From the NCBI GenBank assembly GCA_947462335.1, contig OX381707.1:63837773-63901772 (forward strand): DNA of 64,000 nt, given 5' to 3'. The position numbers and the translations under genes are program-made. This DNA comes from Harmothoe impar. Its lineage: Eukaryota; Annelida; Polychaeta; Phyllodocida; Polynoidae. Of this stretch, positions 45,404-57,688 are shown piece by piece (positions within the stretch are counted from its first letter, which is position 1; every line of letters starts with the position of its first letter). The notes beneath the pieces were generated by a model. The model did not search any database. It saw only the letters and a list, made by a program, of their open reading frames with translations, and was not told the DNA's origin.

Positions 45404-45536
45404 GAAGAAAATGAGGTAGAGGAAGATTACCTGGCACCAAGTAACCCTATCCTGGCACCAGATATTCCATCACCCCAACCTCCTAGGTACCCAGCCCCTA
45501 TACCCCCAGGGCAGGCACCCATGCCACCTTGGAAAG
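45404..45536 (+). CDS. Gene A exon 6 (DYLAP tyrosine motif, proline-rich)
   Basis: Acceptor ATGAAG, donor GTAAGT; 44 codons plus one base. It opens acidic (EENEVEEDYLAPSNP) and continues with PQPPRYPAPIPPGQAP. YLAP fits the Y-x-x-P type of SH2 ligand. Counterparts in gene B carry LYMGP. Confidence 0.75.
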
Positions 45537-45751
45537 GTAAGTTGATTGATAATTTAGTAATTTTTGAATCTTCTATATATTTTGTTTAGTATCTCAGAAT
45601 TTCGCGAAAGCTATTAAACACAAGGCAAAATATCATTATCTAAGGCAGAAACTTTATTAGATTTATCAGGCTGTCATCAGCATTACATTTTGGTATTATA
45701 TGACAGTGTAATACAACTTGAAAATAACTCCTTTCTCTTTCTTTATCACAG

Positions 45752-45771
45752 CAAAACAGCAGTTTTACGAG
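45752..45771 (+). CDS. Gene A exon 7 (20-nt exon)
   Basis: Acceptor ATCACAG, donor GTAAGT. Completes a codon and reads AKQQFYE. Its phase pattern (1 to 0) equals that of the short exons of gene B at 59549-59568 and 61707-61732. Confidence 0.65.
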
Positions 45772-46001
45772 GTAAGTCATTTAGTCATATTTATAAATGA
45801 TGGCTCTAATTCTAGTAAAAACGAGTTCTTCTCTGAAACCTTAGTCGTTCTATCCTTTTATAAAACGTAATCGTTTGTATTACGACCATATTAATAATCT
45901 GGTAATTTAACGTAGAAGTAGATGTTGTAATGTCACTATTTCACTTGTGAAATGAATGTGGTGTACCTACTATAAATCATATTTCTATTCTCACTTGGCA
46001 G

Positions 46002-46053
46002 GAGGAACAAGATCAAGAAAATTATGAGGAAATGGATGTGACAAGTGGTAGTG
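46002..46053 (+). CDS. Gene A exon 8 (YEEM tyrosine motif)
   Basis: Acceptor TTGGCAG, donor GTATGT. Reads EEQDQENYEEMDVTSGS. The gene B counterpart at 62005-62056 has exactly the same length (52 nt) and phase, and an acidic DYYERID motif. Confidence 0.8.
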
Positions 46054-46292
46054 GTATGTATTAATCACCTCATATCAATCAGTCATGGAATTATCATTTT
46101 AAAAATAATTAACATCCCTTTATGACTTGACCCCAACATGGGACTGTATGTCAGACCCCATGGCTGATGAAAGATGTCATATTGTTTCTAATGTTGTCTT
46201 GCACCTAGCTCTTACACATTTGCATTGTGTTTTATAACTATAGACAAATCATGGTGTTCTATTCCTCATGTAATATTTACCCAACCTTTCAG

Positions 46293-46697
46293 TGGGACCC
46301 AGAGCAAACATGCCGGTGCCAAGACCCCCAATCGGTAACAGCAACTCACCATCAAATCCATCAGCCTCAATCATAAATGCACTTAATGGACTTAAGAAGA
46401 CTGGACAGGGACCTCAGATCCCTCCAAAGGGACCACAAGCCCCTCCAAAACCTCCAATAGGTAGTCGGCCTGAGATGGCACCTAAGCCTTCCACCTTTCC
46501 TAAACCTCCTCCAAAGCTTTTAGCAAAGCCTCCCAGGCTGTTTGCAGATGCTGGAGGTGTTCCTCCAGTACCTAATGCCCGAGGTGCAGCAGCAGCCAAC
46601 CCTGGAGGACCTCCTCCCCGAGAGGTGAATGGTGTTGGAGGAGGGGACATGAGGTCACGGGCTTTAGCAGGGGCTAAGAAACTGCCAACCCTACCAG
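46293..46697 (+). CDS. Gene A exon 9 (long proline-rich segment)
   Basis: Acceptor CTTTCAG, donor GTGAGT, 405 nt. It is dominated by PxxP stretches (PQIPPKGPQAPPKPPIG, PKPSTFPKPPPKLL) and ends SRALAGAKKLPTLPG. The gene B exon at 62760-63104 ends in a near copy, ARIFAGAKRLPTLPG, which anchors the paralogy. SH3-ligand and disordered linker role inferred. Confidence 0.85.
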
Positions 46698-47205
46698 GTG
46701 AGTCCGATGTATTGATATGAACAGTTATTTACATAATCATAACTATGCACTACTAATGTACCTTTATCTGTTTTTACTTAATATCTAAGACCATCTTCTC
46801 TAAAGTATGTTCCTCTCAGGAGACATTTAGCTTCTTTTGTCAAATAGCAGCATTAGGGCTACTTCTAGGGATACTCCATGGTCTTAAAGTACCTATATAT
46901 TCTTCAACAAGTCAATACCACTTTAATTATTTTAAATCCCTCTCAGTGACTACTAAAGGGGTAGAACATAATTGCGATCACACATCTACTATAAACATTC
47001 TAGATGTCTTAAATTTGATGCTGTTCTATCAGATGGCTCTATCCATAACTAACCCTATGATATAATCACATAAATATTTCCTGTGGCAACAGACTCGTGT
47101 GTTCTTGCTCACCCTTTTCAAATATTAACAATATTCTCTAGCAGTGTCATATTTTGTGGATATTCGAAAGGTAAAGTACTGTAACATTGTCTTTTCTTCT
47201 TGTAG

Positions 47206-47217
47206 ATAAAGAGGATG
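47206..47217 (+). CDS. Gene A exon 10 (12-nt microexon)
   Basis: TTGTAG|ATAAAGAGGATG|GTGAGT: a 12-nt exon with good splice sites that keeps phase 1 on both sides, adding DKED. Because it is phase-symmetric it can be skipped without frame change. No counterpart is seen in gene B. Support is from splice consensus only. Confidence 0.45.
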
Positions 47218-48427
47218 GTGAGTGTTAGTGTAAGAGTGTACATGAATGCACGTCCGGAGATCGTTTTTATGCTTATAGCCTGATAGCTTAGCCCTATCTG
47301 CATGTACAGAGATTGCCCCACACATGTTTTGCTGCCGCCACTTCCAGTATTGTTACTAGACCACTGTTACAATTCAGTGCATGTTGTTTGCATTGCAATT
47401 AAGTATTCCAAGCATGCATGCCCCTTCCAGATACTATACATCCCTATGGTCTAATGATTGAAGTCATTACCCTAAACCGCTGATACATAGACATAAGTAT
47501 AGGTAGATCAATATAATCTGTTGTGCACTGCTGTATTTTAATATTACCCAGTATCATTGTTTAGAATTACACTCAGTATGTTCCCCCAGACATTTTTTTA
47601 AATATGTTTATTGACAACATTTCATATCAATTGACACGATCTTCCAATGAAGTAATTTTAGACTAGGAGACGAAACATTTTAAGTGTATACTCGAACAAG
47701 TGCAAGTATTAAAGTATAATAGAATAAGAGTGTTCTTATTGGTATGATGCTATGGGTTTGAGTCCATGGTTTGGGTGAGTCACAGTCCTTAGTGACCGTT
47801 GAAACATGGAATGAGGATGCTTCGGGGGAAATGTCTGATATTTATTGATCATTGCCTTTATCTTGCTATGCAGCACTCATGGCGCTTGTATATGCTTAGA
47901 TATTGTGCTCTATATTTAGCTTGGTTCAGGAAATCAATTTTTCTAAGCTTGTCTAGTGTTCTCTGCCCTTCTCACTATCTAAAGAGTTCCTGTTCAGAGA
48001 GATAAGACTTATCATGTCAGTTTCAATAGCCATATCATATACATCGGGAGTGCATGTCTTTAAGAAACTGTCAAATTGAACTAGACTACAATACCCAATT
48101 CATGATAATATAGGCCTACAATTCCAGATACAAAAACATGTAATAGGTATAATTCAAAAACATTGACCAATCTAGAGCACTGATGTTTTCAAGGGAATAC
48201 TAGTCCAGACAGTGTACATTCTATGCAAGAGCAACATGATGTCGCATTTCTACTACACGATGATGAAATAGATAATTAGAACAAGGTTAATTGTCATAAT
48301 TCTAATTGGGATGTCTCTGCATGGCTCCTTTTACAATTTTGTGCTGTAGGATTTCTCATTAAGTGGTGAAAGACTGGAATACCCATCATTTACTTTGCAA
48401 TAATAACCTTCTTTCTTTCTTTATTAG

Positions 48428-48675
48428 TTGGCTACAGACCCAACCTGAAGTCACCAGAAATCAACAAAAAGAGCCCGTGGAAGGACTCCACACCGGCAAG
48501 GGCACCGTCTCCCCCTTCTACACAATCCATCCCAACCTTTCTCCGAGCTCCGCCCATGGGAGGCGGTCCTCCTATGCCAACCCCGCCCAGACCTCACAGG
48601 GGCGGGCCTGGCGGGCCTCCAAGCATACCAAGTCCACGACAACCACCGCTGGCGGTGACTCCTCAGTCAGACTTG
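48428..48675 (+). CDS. Gene A exon 11 (proline/glycine-rich)
   Basis: Acceptor TTATTAG, donor GTAAGT, 248 nt. Reads VGYRPNLKSPEINKKSPWKD, then APPMGGGPPMPTPPRP. Counterpart in gene B: 63407-63645, which opens NNMPKLKSPEMARRN. It links the proline-rich core to the SH2 domain. Confidence 0.8.
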
Positions 48676-49011
48676 GTAAGTTGTTAGGGAGAAGCTCTAG
48701 GGCACATACTCGGGTGGGGAATTTCTGGTTTAAGTAAATTTGGCTTCTGAACTTGAGGTCACTTAAGTGGGAGGTTCGTCCAACACCATCATGGCCCAGC
48801 TTAAATACTTGACGGAAAGTAGAATCACGAATCAAATATTTATCAAATTAAATGAGCAGAATTATAACTAAAACAATAATATGCCTAGTGGTAGATGACA
48901 ATAAATATGATTAAATTTCACAGTCTAAAAAACTGCTTAAATGTATGCATTTTGATTATTATCATTTTTATATTCATGAATGACAAATTATTTTCTCATT
49001 GTGCATTTCAG

Positions 49012-49092
49012 GATGGCTTGTACTCATATTACTGGTTCCACGGGACGATGACGAGAGAGCAGGTTACAGAACGACTCTACTCCATAAACACG
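49012..49092 (+). CDS. Gene A exon 12 (SH2 domain, N-terminal part)
   Basis: Acceptor TTTCAG, donor GTAAGG, 27 codons, phase 0 on both sides. YYWFHGTMTREQVTERLYS is the W-(Y/F)-HG-x-(I/M)-(S/T)-R-E start of an SH2 domain (alpha A). Confidence 0.9.
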
Positions 49093-49563
49093 GTAAGGGA
49101 TCAGTCTGGTGGTAGAAATTATCTAGTTATACAATAATGGTGCTTGTAGCTAATCACTCTACCCATTTATGTCTAACACCTACTTCGATTTTATATAGTG
49201 GGGTAATTAATGCATATACTTATTAAAACTCCTCGATGCCCAATTGACTTATACTAAAATCATTTCAATTCTTTGTAACAAGGTTAGTCATTGTTAAAGG
49301 GTATGACACTGGAACATTGATGATTTGGTTAATGCTTATGAACTAGAGTGACAATACTATCTATAACACACAGAGAAGGGCAATAGTCACCATGACAGAT
49401 CTAAAGAGTCAAGTTGACTATCTTTAGTAGAGTCAAGCCAATTTAATTGTCACCTAAAAGAAGAGAGTAAAATTAAGGGGAAAAGAGTAAAATGGAGGGC
49501 TTTGATACAAGAGCCATGGGTACTAGTTTCCTGTACTTATTGAGTTGTCCTTGTTTTATCTAG

Positions 49564-49716
49564 GATGGGACCTACATACTAAGGAGGAGTAACAAAGGAG
49601 GCAATGACAACCCTTACACACTCTCCATCCTGTATAACGAGAAGGTCTGGAACCTTCACATCCGACTCCGAAATGATAACACATACGCACTCGGCAACTT
49701 CAAAGACAATGAAAAG
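49564..49716 (+). CDS. Gene A exon 13 (SH2 domain core)
   Basis: 51 codons, phase 0 on both sides. DGTYILRRSNKGG carries the FLVRES-equivalent with the invariant Arg that binds phosphotyrosine. NPYTLSILYNEKVWNLHIR is the beta C-beta D region; the pattern NPYTL...VYN..IR is characteristic of BLNK, SLP-76 and CLNK SH2 domains. Confidence 0.92.
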
Positions 49717-50089
49717 GTGAGCACAGCAACTGCATCAAATTGTTTTACCTTTTTTAAGTTTAATAGCCGCATAGTACTTCGATATGTTATGCACTTTGAT
49801 ATTGCTGCATGAAAATTTTGAAAAAAATTATCTTCAATACTAGCGTATGGTCCATATACAGAGAGACGGAACAAGTCTCAGAGAGAGCATCATCACGGCA
49901 TACAACATCCGATTTAATCAACATTAAGCAAAGGTTATGTTGGCCTTCTTTTAGCAGATTGAAGCAACTCTAATTTAATATCAGATATCAGATTTGGAAG
50001 GCCATTATTCAACATTAACTTTTGCTTAAAGTTGCTTAAATCCGATGGTTCATGCAGTGCATGGTTATAAATACTCAAGTAACCTGATC

Positions 50090-50285
50090 CCCACACATCT
50101 AGTGTGGGGCTCCACACCCCTGAATAGTACAGCCCTGGCGAGTGAATACCCAGGCCTGCATTCAAGCATCATGCCCATCCTATCAGGTTGATATGATACA
50201 CTCCCAAAAAGGTTGGCATGATGCATGATTGCAGGCATGGTGAGTATTACAATTATCATGACTGCATTCGACCAATGAAGTAGAG
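50090..50285. repeat. Dispersed inverted-repeat element, copy 4 of 4 (in intron 13)
   Basis: Contains CCCTGGCGAGTGAATACCCAGG, GCATTCAAGCATCATGCC and GGTTGGCATGATGCATGATT, words shared with the copies near 2400, 19451 and 28470. The ends are less clear here. Confidence 0.45.
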
Positions 50286-50375
50286 TGTTATTTTCTGAGA
50301 CTAACTCACTTCCAATTTCGATCCCACTAAGAATACACGGTTTTACTTACATTGCACCATATCTACTTCTTCCAG

Positions 50376-50498
50376 ACGTTCAGCAGTGTGCCGGAGCTAG
50401 TAGACTACCACACACAACGTAACCTCATCCTGGCCGGCTCCAGAGGGGGTGAGACGGTTCTTAAGGACTGTCCCAGCGTCGTCAAAAGAACCCAGTAA
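50376..50498 (+). CDS. Gene A exon 14 (end of SH2 domain, stop)
   Basis: Acceptor TTCCAG; 40 codons and TAA at 50496-50498. FSSVPELVDYHTQRNLILAG is the alpha B region, with a short tail after it as in BLNK. This fixes the strand and the 3' end of the gene. Confidence 0.92.
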   Translation, partial: TFSSVPELVDYHTQRNLILAGSRGGETVLKDCPSVVKRTQ

Positions 50499-52770
50499 CA
50501 TCCTCCATAGTGCCAACATATAGTGGGTTTTTTTTATGATTTTTTTTCTTTTTAATTAATTGCAGGAAGACTGTATGCCGAAAACGTTATGAATGAAAAA
50601 CATCTATTAATGTGAAGGTGTATTCAGAGACGTCTCTTCTTCAATAGTTATCCCATATTCAGGGTGTGACTCTGAATGTGTGTTGTATTTAGTTTGTGGC
50701 GGTTTGTTTTGATATACAGTGTTACAACAAGTGGAGTTTAGTTGTATGTTATGAGGGATCAAACATCTTTGGAAAAGAATAGGAAAAAAAAGTCAGGATT
50801 AATCATTGGATTAGACCAAACACTGCCTTCATACAAAGCTCAATAATCCGCAAATGTTATAGCATATAGGACTAATGAATAAAAAACCGTCAGAGGCAAT
50901 CCCCTTTGGAAATATTTCCCCGTTCAATTTACTTCACCCAAGATTACCCATCTATATGGCTTGTGTAGATTTGAGTTCACCATACCTCCGATAAATAAGC
51001 TAGTTAATATCAACATAACGTGAATGTCTTATAGGCATGTCCTACTGATTTCTAGCCTAGCACGTTACCTATTTTCCAAATATGTGTCAATGTTTTCGCA
51101 CCATGCTCTGTTGATATATTATGCACTGATAAGAGATCTGGAACGACGAGCAAGGATATAAGTGACCAATGCTATTCGCTTATAATATATTTCATACACA
51201 TGTTGTGTGCAGCATTTTTTCTTGTTCAACACACAAAGCAGCAAACGAACATGTAGAAAAACAATAAGATATCCATAGATATTTTGTTTGAATACATTTT
51301 CTTTTCCCGTCGAGTTACCTCGTGACGCATAACTTCTTCACTAACAACCCTTGTGTCAAGGTAATATGTTACTGTAAGATTTTAAAGGTTTTACAATGGT
51401 TTTCCCTCAGTGCTATGTAGAGTCTATTTGCAAGCTACCATATAGGTGGCGAGGTGTGAGTTTTGTCTTTCAGTAGGCATACATGAGTTCATAATTAGTC
51501 TAACATTTTAACAGTGGCAAACCAGTGAGCATAATCAAGACTGCATATATTACATACTTGATGAAAAGGAGTACAGTGGTAATGTATATAAGTATTAGAA
51601 AAAGTTCGGATGTATACGTGGGAGATTATACACATGATAATGGAGTGGAACCTTAGTCCATGTCCATCCATGTCATTCCAATGATATTGGCAATAGTTTG
51701 AAAGACCCCATTGCCTAGTGATGGTAAGGGAGAACTCTGTACAGGCAAGCAATTAATCAAGTATTCCGTCTGTAAAAGTTTCTGATAATAATTATATAGT
51801 TTTCATGGCAGAGACCGATGTCACTAGTGACCAATGTATATTTTAGGTGTTATATACAAGCTACCCGTCTTCCAAATGGTATCTTTATCATTGCACATTA
51901 TGAATAGCCCCTTGGAACATACAGATATATGTGAGGTGCATTTTATTAGCTATATAATTGCTGGACAATTGCATATCTGAATCGCATTTTAATTGAGTCA
52001 TATACACATTATATACTGGTGATTGGATACTATTACGGCACACTGGCTTATATTATAATTTGTCACGCTGCAATGTATAGGATATTTTGTTTTCAACCCT
52101 ACGTTGTTTTGAAAAGGTTTTGATCACCACTTTCTCACAGACTAATAAAATAATGGTGTTATATTGTTAGTCACTTCCAAAGTGCATTTTCCTCAGCGTT
52201 GTCCAAAGGGGGACTACAAAAGAGGTAGCAAAGGTTTTTGAAGTTTAATTGCAGTAACCACGCAGTCAGGATATATCAATTAATAACTCACTGAAAGTGA
52301 AAGATTACTGGCAAATAATGCACCTTTCTCATTTTAACGACATTTCGGAAAAAGGTCAATTTAAGAGTCAATAGAGTATTCTAGATACACAGGAAATGGT
52401 AGTCTAAGGTGCTGTAGAATAGCAACCTCACGTAATGTATTACATGTAACTGCCAAATCTGTGATGCGATCGGAATGAATGTGTATACATGTACATTTGT
52501 ATATAATTATATAACCCATCTAAGAAGTGACCAATTCCAAATCTTCTTTGGGACCATCCCCAAAAGGTCCACACGTGTACATATATCTAGAAACAGTGGG
52601 ATAAAAAGCATTGTATAGAATTGTGTAACTATTTATTCCACATACAAGATGTATTTTTATATATTGTTTTTCCTTATTATCGCCAATCAAGGTATATCTA
52701 TTAAATGTTGACTACCACAATGGTAATTGTGTTCAAGTGTGTTTGCAATAAAATTATACAAAACGAAATG
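50499..52770 (+). other. Probable 3' UTR of gene A
   Basis: No coding content. Candidate AATAAA signals occur at 50878-50883 and 52747-52752, so the transcript end is ambiguous between about 0.4 and 2.3 kb after the stop. Confidence 0.45.
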
Positions 52771-54103
52771 GCGTTCTTGAATCAATCAACATAGAGTATG
52801 TGTATGCAGCATAGAGATCTGTACATTTAAGCTCATGTCCCATGACTGCTGCAGATCGCCAGATCCTATAAATACTATAATAAATACTGATATTAATACC
52901 AACATATATTAGATTCTTGATTAGGCCAAAAGAGAAAAGTTTGTTTTAGGTCACCCGACCGATCCTATCAACATAGCCGACCCTACAGTTTTATGCAATT
53001 TTGAAGAATTTCCATATATTTTTTCATATTTGTTCAAATCCTTTTCATATTGTTTACACATTTTTATTAATAATAATATGTAATTGAAAGGTGGCATGCT
53101 ACATGGATTCTTTATGCAATTTTGAATACATCATCACATTTCTATACATTTTTGGTCAATTTGTGGCCATGCAAAATGGTCGACTAGAACTTTCATGTAA
53201 AAAAAAAAGAGAAAAAAAAAGAAAGAAAATACGACCCACCGACCCTGGACTTTCTACCCATGTTAACTGAAACAATTTTTTTTGTCCTTAAAGTCACAAG
53301 CTTAGATCATGATAGAAGAGGAGTAATCAAGTAAACAGTGACTGTGCTGTAATTTTATTAAAGAGGGATTTAAGGTGATATTAGATAATTCAATCAGGTG
53401 AATAGATGGATTCGACAATACAACATCGAGGACTGGCAACCCTTCAGATTCATAGTTTGGCCGGACCATGTTAATATAGTGATACAAAATATAAGTTATA
53501 TGCATCTTCTTAATATTGCCTTACTCTTCACATTTTGGAAAAGTTTTATGTTATGCCCATAGAGTGAAAAGGGATAAAGATCTTGTGACAGGTTTTGGAA
53601 AGGTGCAATGTGGATCGTTATGGCCAGCAAAATTAATGGTGTTTCCTTTGAAACATGTATGCCTCCTAGGGTCAAATTGCCACACTAACAACTTTACCTA
53701 TTTCCACGTACCAGTGTTCACCATAGAAACCTACAGCATACAATACTGTCACCTGGTGTCACAACATGTCTATACTGATGATATCCAACACCCAATGCCC
53801 AGGAGCTTACCTGGTGCTATAGCTAGCGGCATGGTGTTTTATTCCATTCCAAATGCATCATCTTCAGTTGATTCAACTCGATATCCAATAGCATGCCGTA
53901 AATTTCCAATTGAATTTGAAAAGTATTGAATCATAAAAAAATGTTTTTTTTAAGTGCTCCACATGAAAAAGAAGCAAATATAGTAAGCGGTTATAAGACA
54001 TTCAGACCGCTTCGAAGAAACAAAAATAATATTATTTATTATGCTTACTCCAGCTCATATGTGATAGCCCCATTGAATATTCTCTTGATACCAAGTTACT
54101 ACC

Positions 54104-54700
54104 CAGCCAACACACCCAAATGGGCCCCAGGTGCGTTACAGATGGGCTGCCATATGGGGCCCAGATGGGCTGCCCACCTGGGGCCCACTTCATTTTGACC
54201 AGGGCTACACTGATATTCCTAGGCTCCCTATACGCCCAACCTCTCAGTCACTAGTGCCTAACCTAGTTAGTCATTTTTTGGATCCCTATACGCCCAACAT
54301 AGGTCAGTTATTATTGTCAGGTTGGTCAGGACTGACCAACCCACCTTAGTCTTTTTATTTCCAGGGGGAGCCACCGAGTGGTCATGACAGGTGGCCCCAA
54401 CTGGTGGTATACAAATACAACACACCAATGATGAACCTAGGTTAGCCACTACTGACTGACCCCTCAGTCATTTTTGAATATAACTTTGCCATTATGACTA
54501 ACACTCATATGACCAACCTAGGATAGTCTGAACAGACTAACCCTTTCAATCTATGGATTTTCAGTGTACCAGGTGAGGCTCCTATGGGCTTGCCCAGATT
54601 TGAAGTGGATTGGATCTCAGTGGGGTCCAATTCCATCCTTTAACTTTAATGGAGCCCTCAATTAAATGGGCTCCTTTAAAGTTAAAGGATGGAATTAACA
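54104..54700. repeat. Older repeat with palindromic GGGCCC words, interrupted by a younger MITE
   Basis: Left piece CCAACACACCCAAATGGGCC... with repeated GATGGGCTGCC; right piece from about 54585 with an inverted pair (TCCATCCTTTAACTTTAA and TTAAAGTTAAAGGATGGA near 54629-54692). The 363-bp MITE at 54206-54568 sits between them. Confidence 0.45.
54206..54568 (+). mobile_element. MITE of 363 bp (CACTGA/TCAGTG ends), copy 3
   Basis: Inverted ends TACACTGATATTCC and GGATTTTCAGTGTA, with TA at each boundary. Nearly identical, in opposite orientation, to 20561-20923. Confidence 0.75.
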
Positions 54701-56953
54701 GTCGGGGAACACACATTGGGGATTGGGGACTGGGGGGACAGACACAAACTACTTTTTTTTAGCAATAAGCTTAGCCGTTATGTAGTTGATGACCATCTGT
54801 TAAGAGTTTTGAGTTGGTACCAACAAGTATTCCAGTGGGTTGACTAATTTATCTGCAGTTAATGTTAGCTCTTCCCATTGTTCAAGGAGGAGAAGTAAAA
54901 TGCATCCTTTGACTAACTACAACTATGATCACATTGGGTAACACAGTCAGAGTTCCTGTAAGTCTGATAGTGATACCTGAGCCAGCGCTGGGTTATGTAG
55001 TATGATCATATCCAGGGGAAAGCTGTAAGTATCAAAATGCCCCTTGTTTCTCCATTCATATGCAATATTGTCTAGACAATTCCAGATACTATGAACTTAC
55101 TGCGAAAACTGTTTCATTTTTAATGATGTTAAAGTAATTGTGAATTTATACCGCATTGTAATAAAAACAAGAAAGTGTCGATAAAACCAAAGACCAAAAA
55201 ATCAGCAACTTCTAACTCTAATTATAAGAAATTGTCACAGTACTGGACATTTGTTCATTTCCTTAAATGAAAACATGGAGACGCACGCCCGGGATAGCTC
55301 TCCTAGATGCACGAACAAACGTTAACAGTGGAATCCTAACACGGAATTAAGATCGTCTTAATTATCTTAAAACTAGTCATAATCTTATCTTAATCTATCT
55401 TAATCCTATCTTAAACTACACAGTCCATTGTAGTATAGGCTAGTCGACTAATATTTTGCCTATACCCCCCCCCCTCTTGGGTATAAACGGCCATGAAAAT
55501 GCCTCCCCCTTGAAAATCCCCATATTTTCACCATCATTTCTGTCATTATCAACATATTAGCATGTCCCTACACTGCACTTCCCAGCAATTCACGTCGGGT
55601 GATTTGACTTTTAATCCTATACTTCTGTTTATGTATTTTCTCCATGCATGCCTCTTATCTTTGGATAATATACTCAATGCCGCTCCTCCAATTATACAAT
55701 GTTTGTACACATGAAATCCATTTGACCTGAAACTAAATATTGTCATTCGCCAGTGTGCAGACAGGTAATGCTAAGGTGGCGAAACTAGTAAGGAGGAAGT
55801 AGACGGCATGGTGTATATGGTAAGGTAACTGTGCCTTAGTATGGATATGCACCAGTAGCCAACAGTGTAGGTGGTGGTCATGATGATCACCTCTGTCGGG
55901 GTAGGCCCACATTAGAACCAGGACACACCTGTAGGGAATACGACAGGAGAGAGTTACCATGGCAGCTATATGGGTACCATGACTACCGATAGCTCATATC
56001 AGGATTACCAGTGACTAGCTGTGTCTGTAGTAGGGTGTTCTGGGTTGGGATCAACCTTTATAGATGAGATTGTATGAGTCTCAGCAAACATGCTGATGCA
56101 GAGGTTAACTTCAAGGTTAGTAGAGCTATAATATATTTGCATATTTGGGGTGATTACGGCATGTATTATAGCTGGTGTATGTAGTGGAGCTACAGTTATG
56201 ATTACATTGATAGTATATTGACTGATAACATATGACTACAGCTACACTGAAACAATGACATATGATTTAGGTTGGGGATTCTCCAGGGAATGTATCCAGT
56301 ATGCTGACAATATATATCAGTACAATAAAAAAAACTTTGCTAGTTCCTGTGCTTGTCGTATGTTTAGCTTTAGTGGTATAGGCGTCATGCCTGAAGGGTT
56401 AAGTGTAACATCATACTGAGACATATCTATGGCCTATAGCTCTGGTGCATACCATGTCACGATCGGTATAGAAACTAGTACTACGGTGTATTTAGGGGCT
56501 GAGGGTGGTGGTGGTGGGGGGGGGGGGGGTTGTAGAGGTATGCCCCAATTACCAAAAAAACAACATGTCAGAGACATAAAAAAATTATAGTAGAACGCAA
56601 CTAAGAGGGACTTACGACATATCTTGGTCACAACAGAGGAGAATAATAGAGACAGATTGATTTGTAACATTAGTAGGTTATACAGTAAAGGCCCTATGGA
56701 AAATGGCATTGTCTCCGAACAGCTTGATAATTAAGACACCATTATTTATATGTCATGAAAGTTTATGAAAATGTCATAACAAATTTACATAATTATATAA
56801 CCTTTGCGTCATAACGCCATCTGATACTAAAGGATACTGGCTTAGACGGCATCTCTATCCTTGAACGTTGGCTCCCATGTATATGGCTCACAAATGTATT
56901 TACAGATGACCATGTATTGATTGATATGTTTTGTTTCTGATCATCTCTGACAG

Positions 56954-57027
56954 CTTTAAAAATCGCAATAAGAATCCAAGTGATCCTAAACCACCAGCGT
57001 CCTCTGAATATGATCCAAATGTCTATT
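56954..57027 (+). CDS. Gene B exon 1 visible
   Basis: Acceptor GACAG, donor GTAAGT. After one codon-completing base it reads FKNRNKNPSDPKPPASSEYD and PNVY. Phases 2 to 1 equal gene A exon 2. Basic start, then proline and acidic tyrosine motifs. Confidence 0.6.
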
Positions 57028-57659
57028 GTAAGTATACTGATATGGTAGTTAAATTCTTTCTATAAAACATCACTATCACTACGAGAGCAGGGACCGGGAA
57101 TACACTATAACACCGCGGTATATTAAGCTCAAATTCCACAGCCGTGAAAACGCGATGTCTGTTCCCTCCAATGTATATATAGCAAAATATGTATAATTAT
57201 GGCCAACGTATAGAGATTCGGTGCCATATAATATACCACGGTCAATATACAGTGCAGTGGAATTTGGAGTAAGCACTTGCAATAGAACCCGTGCAAAATT
57301 AATTGGAGTAAAAGCAATTGAGGCTTCCATATTGCGAGATGCTCAAATTGCATAGGTTTTGGCAGCATAGAAATCATTGTGGGATCTGAGCTATGCACGG
57401 TGCTCCTTGGTGACTAGACCCATAACATTGACTTCATTCTACCTAATTAAATATGTCGCAATTGGTTGTAGTTGACACAATTGACTCCCATGTTACTTTC
57501 AAATATAACTTATAACATTTGATAATCAATTGGGCTTTTGCATGAGTTGTTTGATATGCCTCTTTTCAATATAAAATAATCTTTATTCTGAATAAACCCA
57601 TGATTATTTAAAATCAAATTTGATTGTGTTCTAAGCTAAACAAACCATTCTCCCCTCAG

Positions 57660-57688
57660 CCGATGAAGAGTGGTCCGACAGTGAATTT
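57660..57688 (+). CDS. Gene B exon 2 (WSD motif)
   Basis: Acceptor CCTCAG, donor GTAAGT. Reads SDEEWSDSEF, the counterpart of gene A exon 3. Confidence 0.75.

Larger units (their letters stand above)
5880..50498 (+). other. Gene A: BLNK/SLP-76-like SH2 adaptor with giant 5' coding exon (whole locus)
   Basis: This is the gene-level model. Fourteen coding exons (5880-13084, 41616-41683, 42585-42619, 43041-43083, 44904-44968, 45404-45536, 45752-45771, 46002-46053, 46293-46697, 47206-47217, 48428-48675, 49012-49092, 49564-49716, 50376-50498) have compatible GT/AG junctions and phases. They sum to 8,643 nt, an exact multiple of three, predicting 2,880 aa. The part from exon 2 onward resembles vertebrate BLNK/SLP-76: an acidic tyrosine-containing N-terminal part with a WSD motif, proline-rich SH3-ligand exons and one C-terminal SH2 domain. 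Such adaptors assemble kinase and phospholipase complexes below immune receptors. Intron 1 is 28,531 bp and contains the Polinton-like insertion; the other introns are all under 2 kb. The junction of exon 1 to exon 2 is the least certain part. The giant exon could instead be its own gene, because the donor itself contains an in-frame TAA. Confidence 0.6.
52771..56953. other. Intergenic region between genes A and B
   Basis: Apart from the nested repeats at 54104-54700, a G run near 56510 and poly-A/T tracts near 53200, I see nothing definable. The 137-codon frame at 53516-53929 lacks an ATG and resembles nothing known to me. No upstream exon with a phase-2 donor for gene B is evident. Confidence 0.5.

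Noticed and set aside
53516..53929. 137-codon frame between genes A and B
   Set aside because: Starts at TTG, shows no recognisable domain and no splice partners in phase; probably chance.
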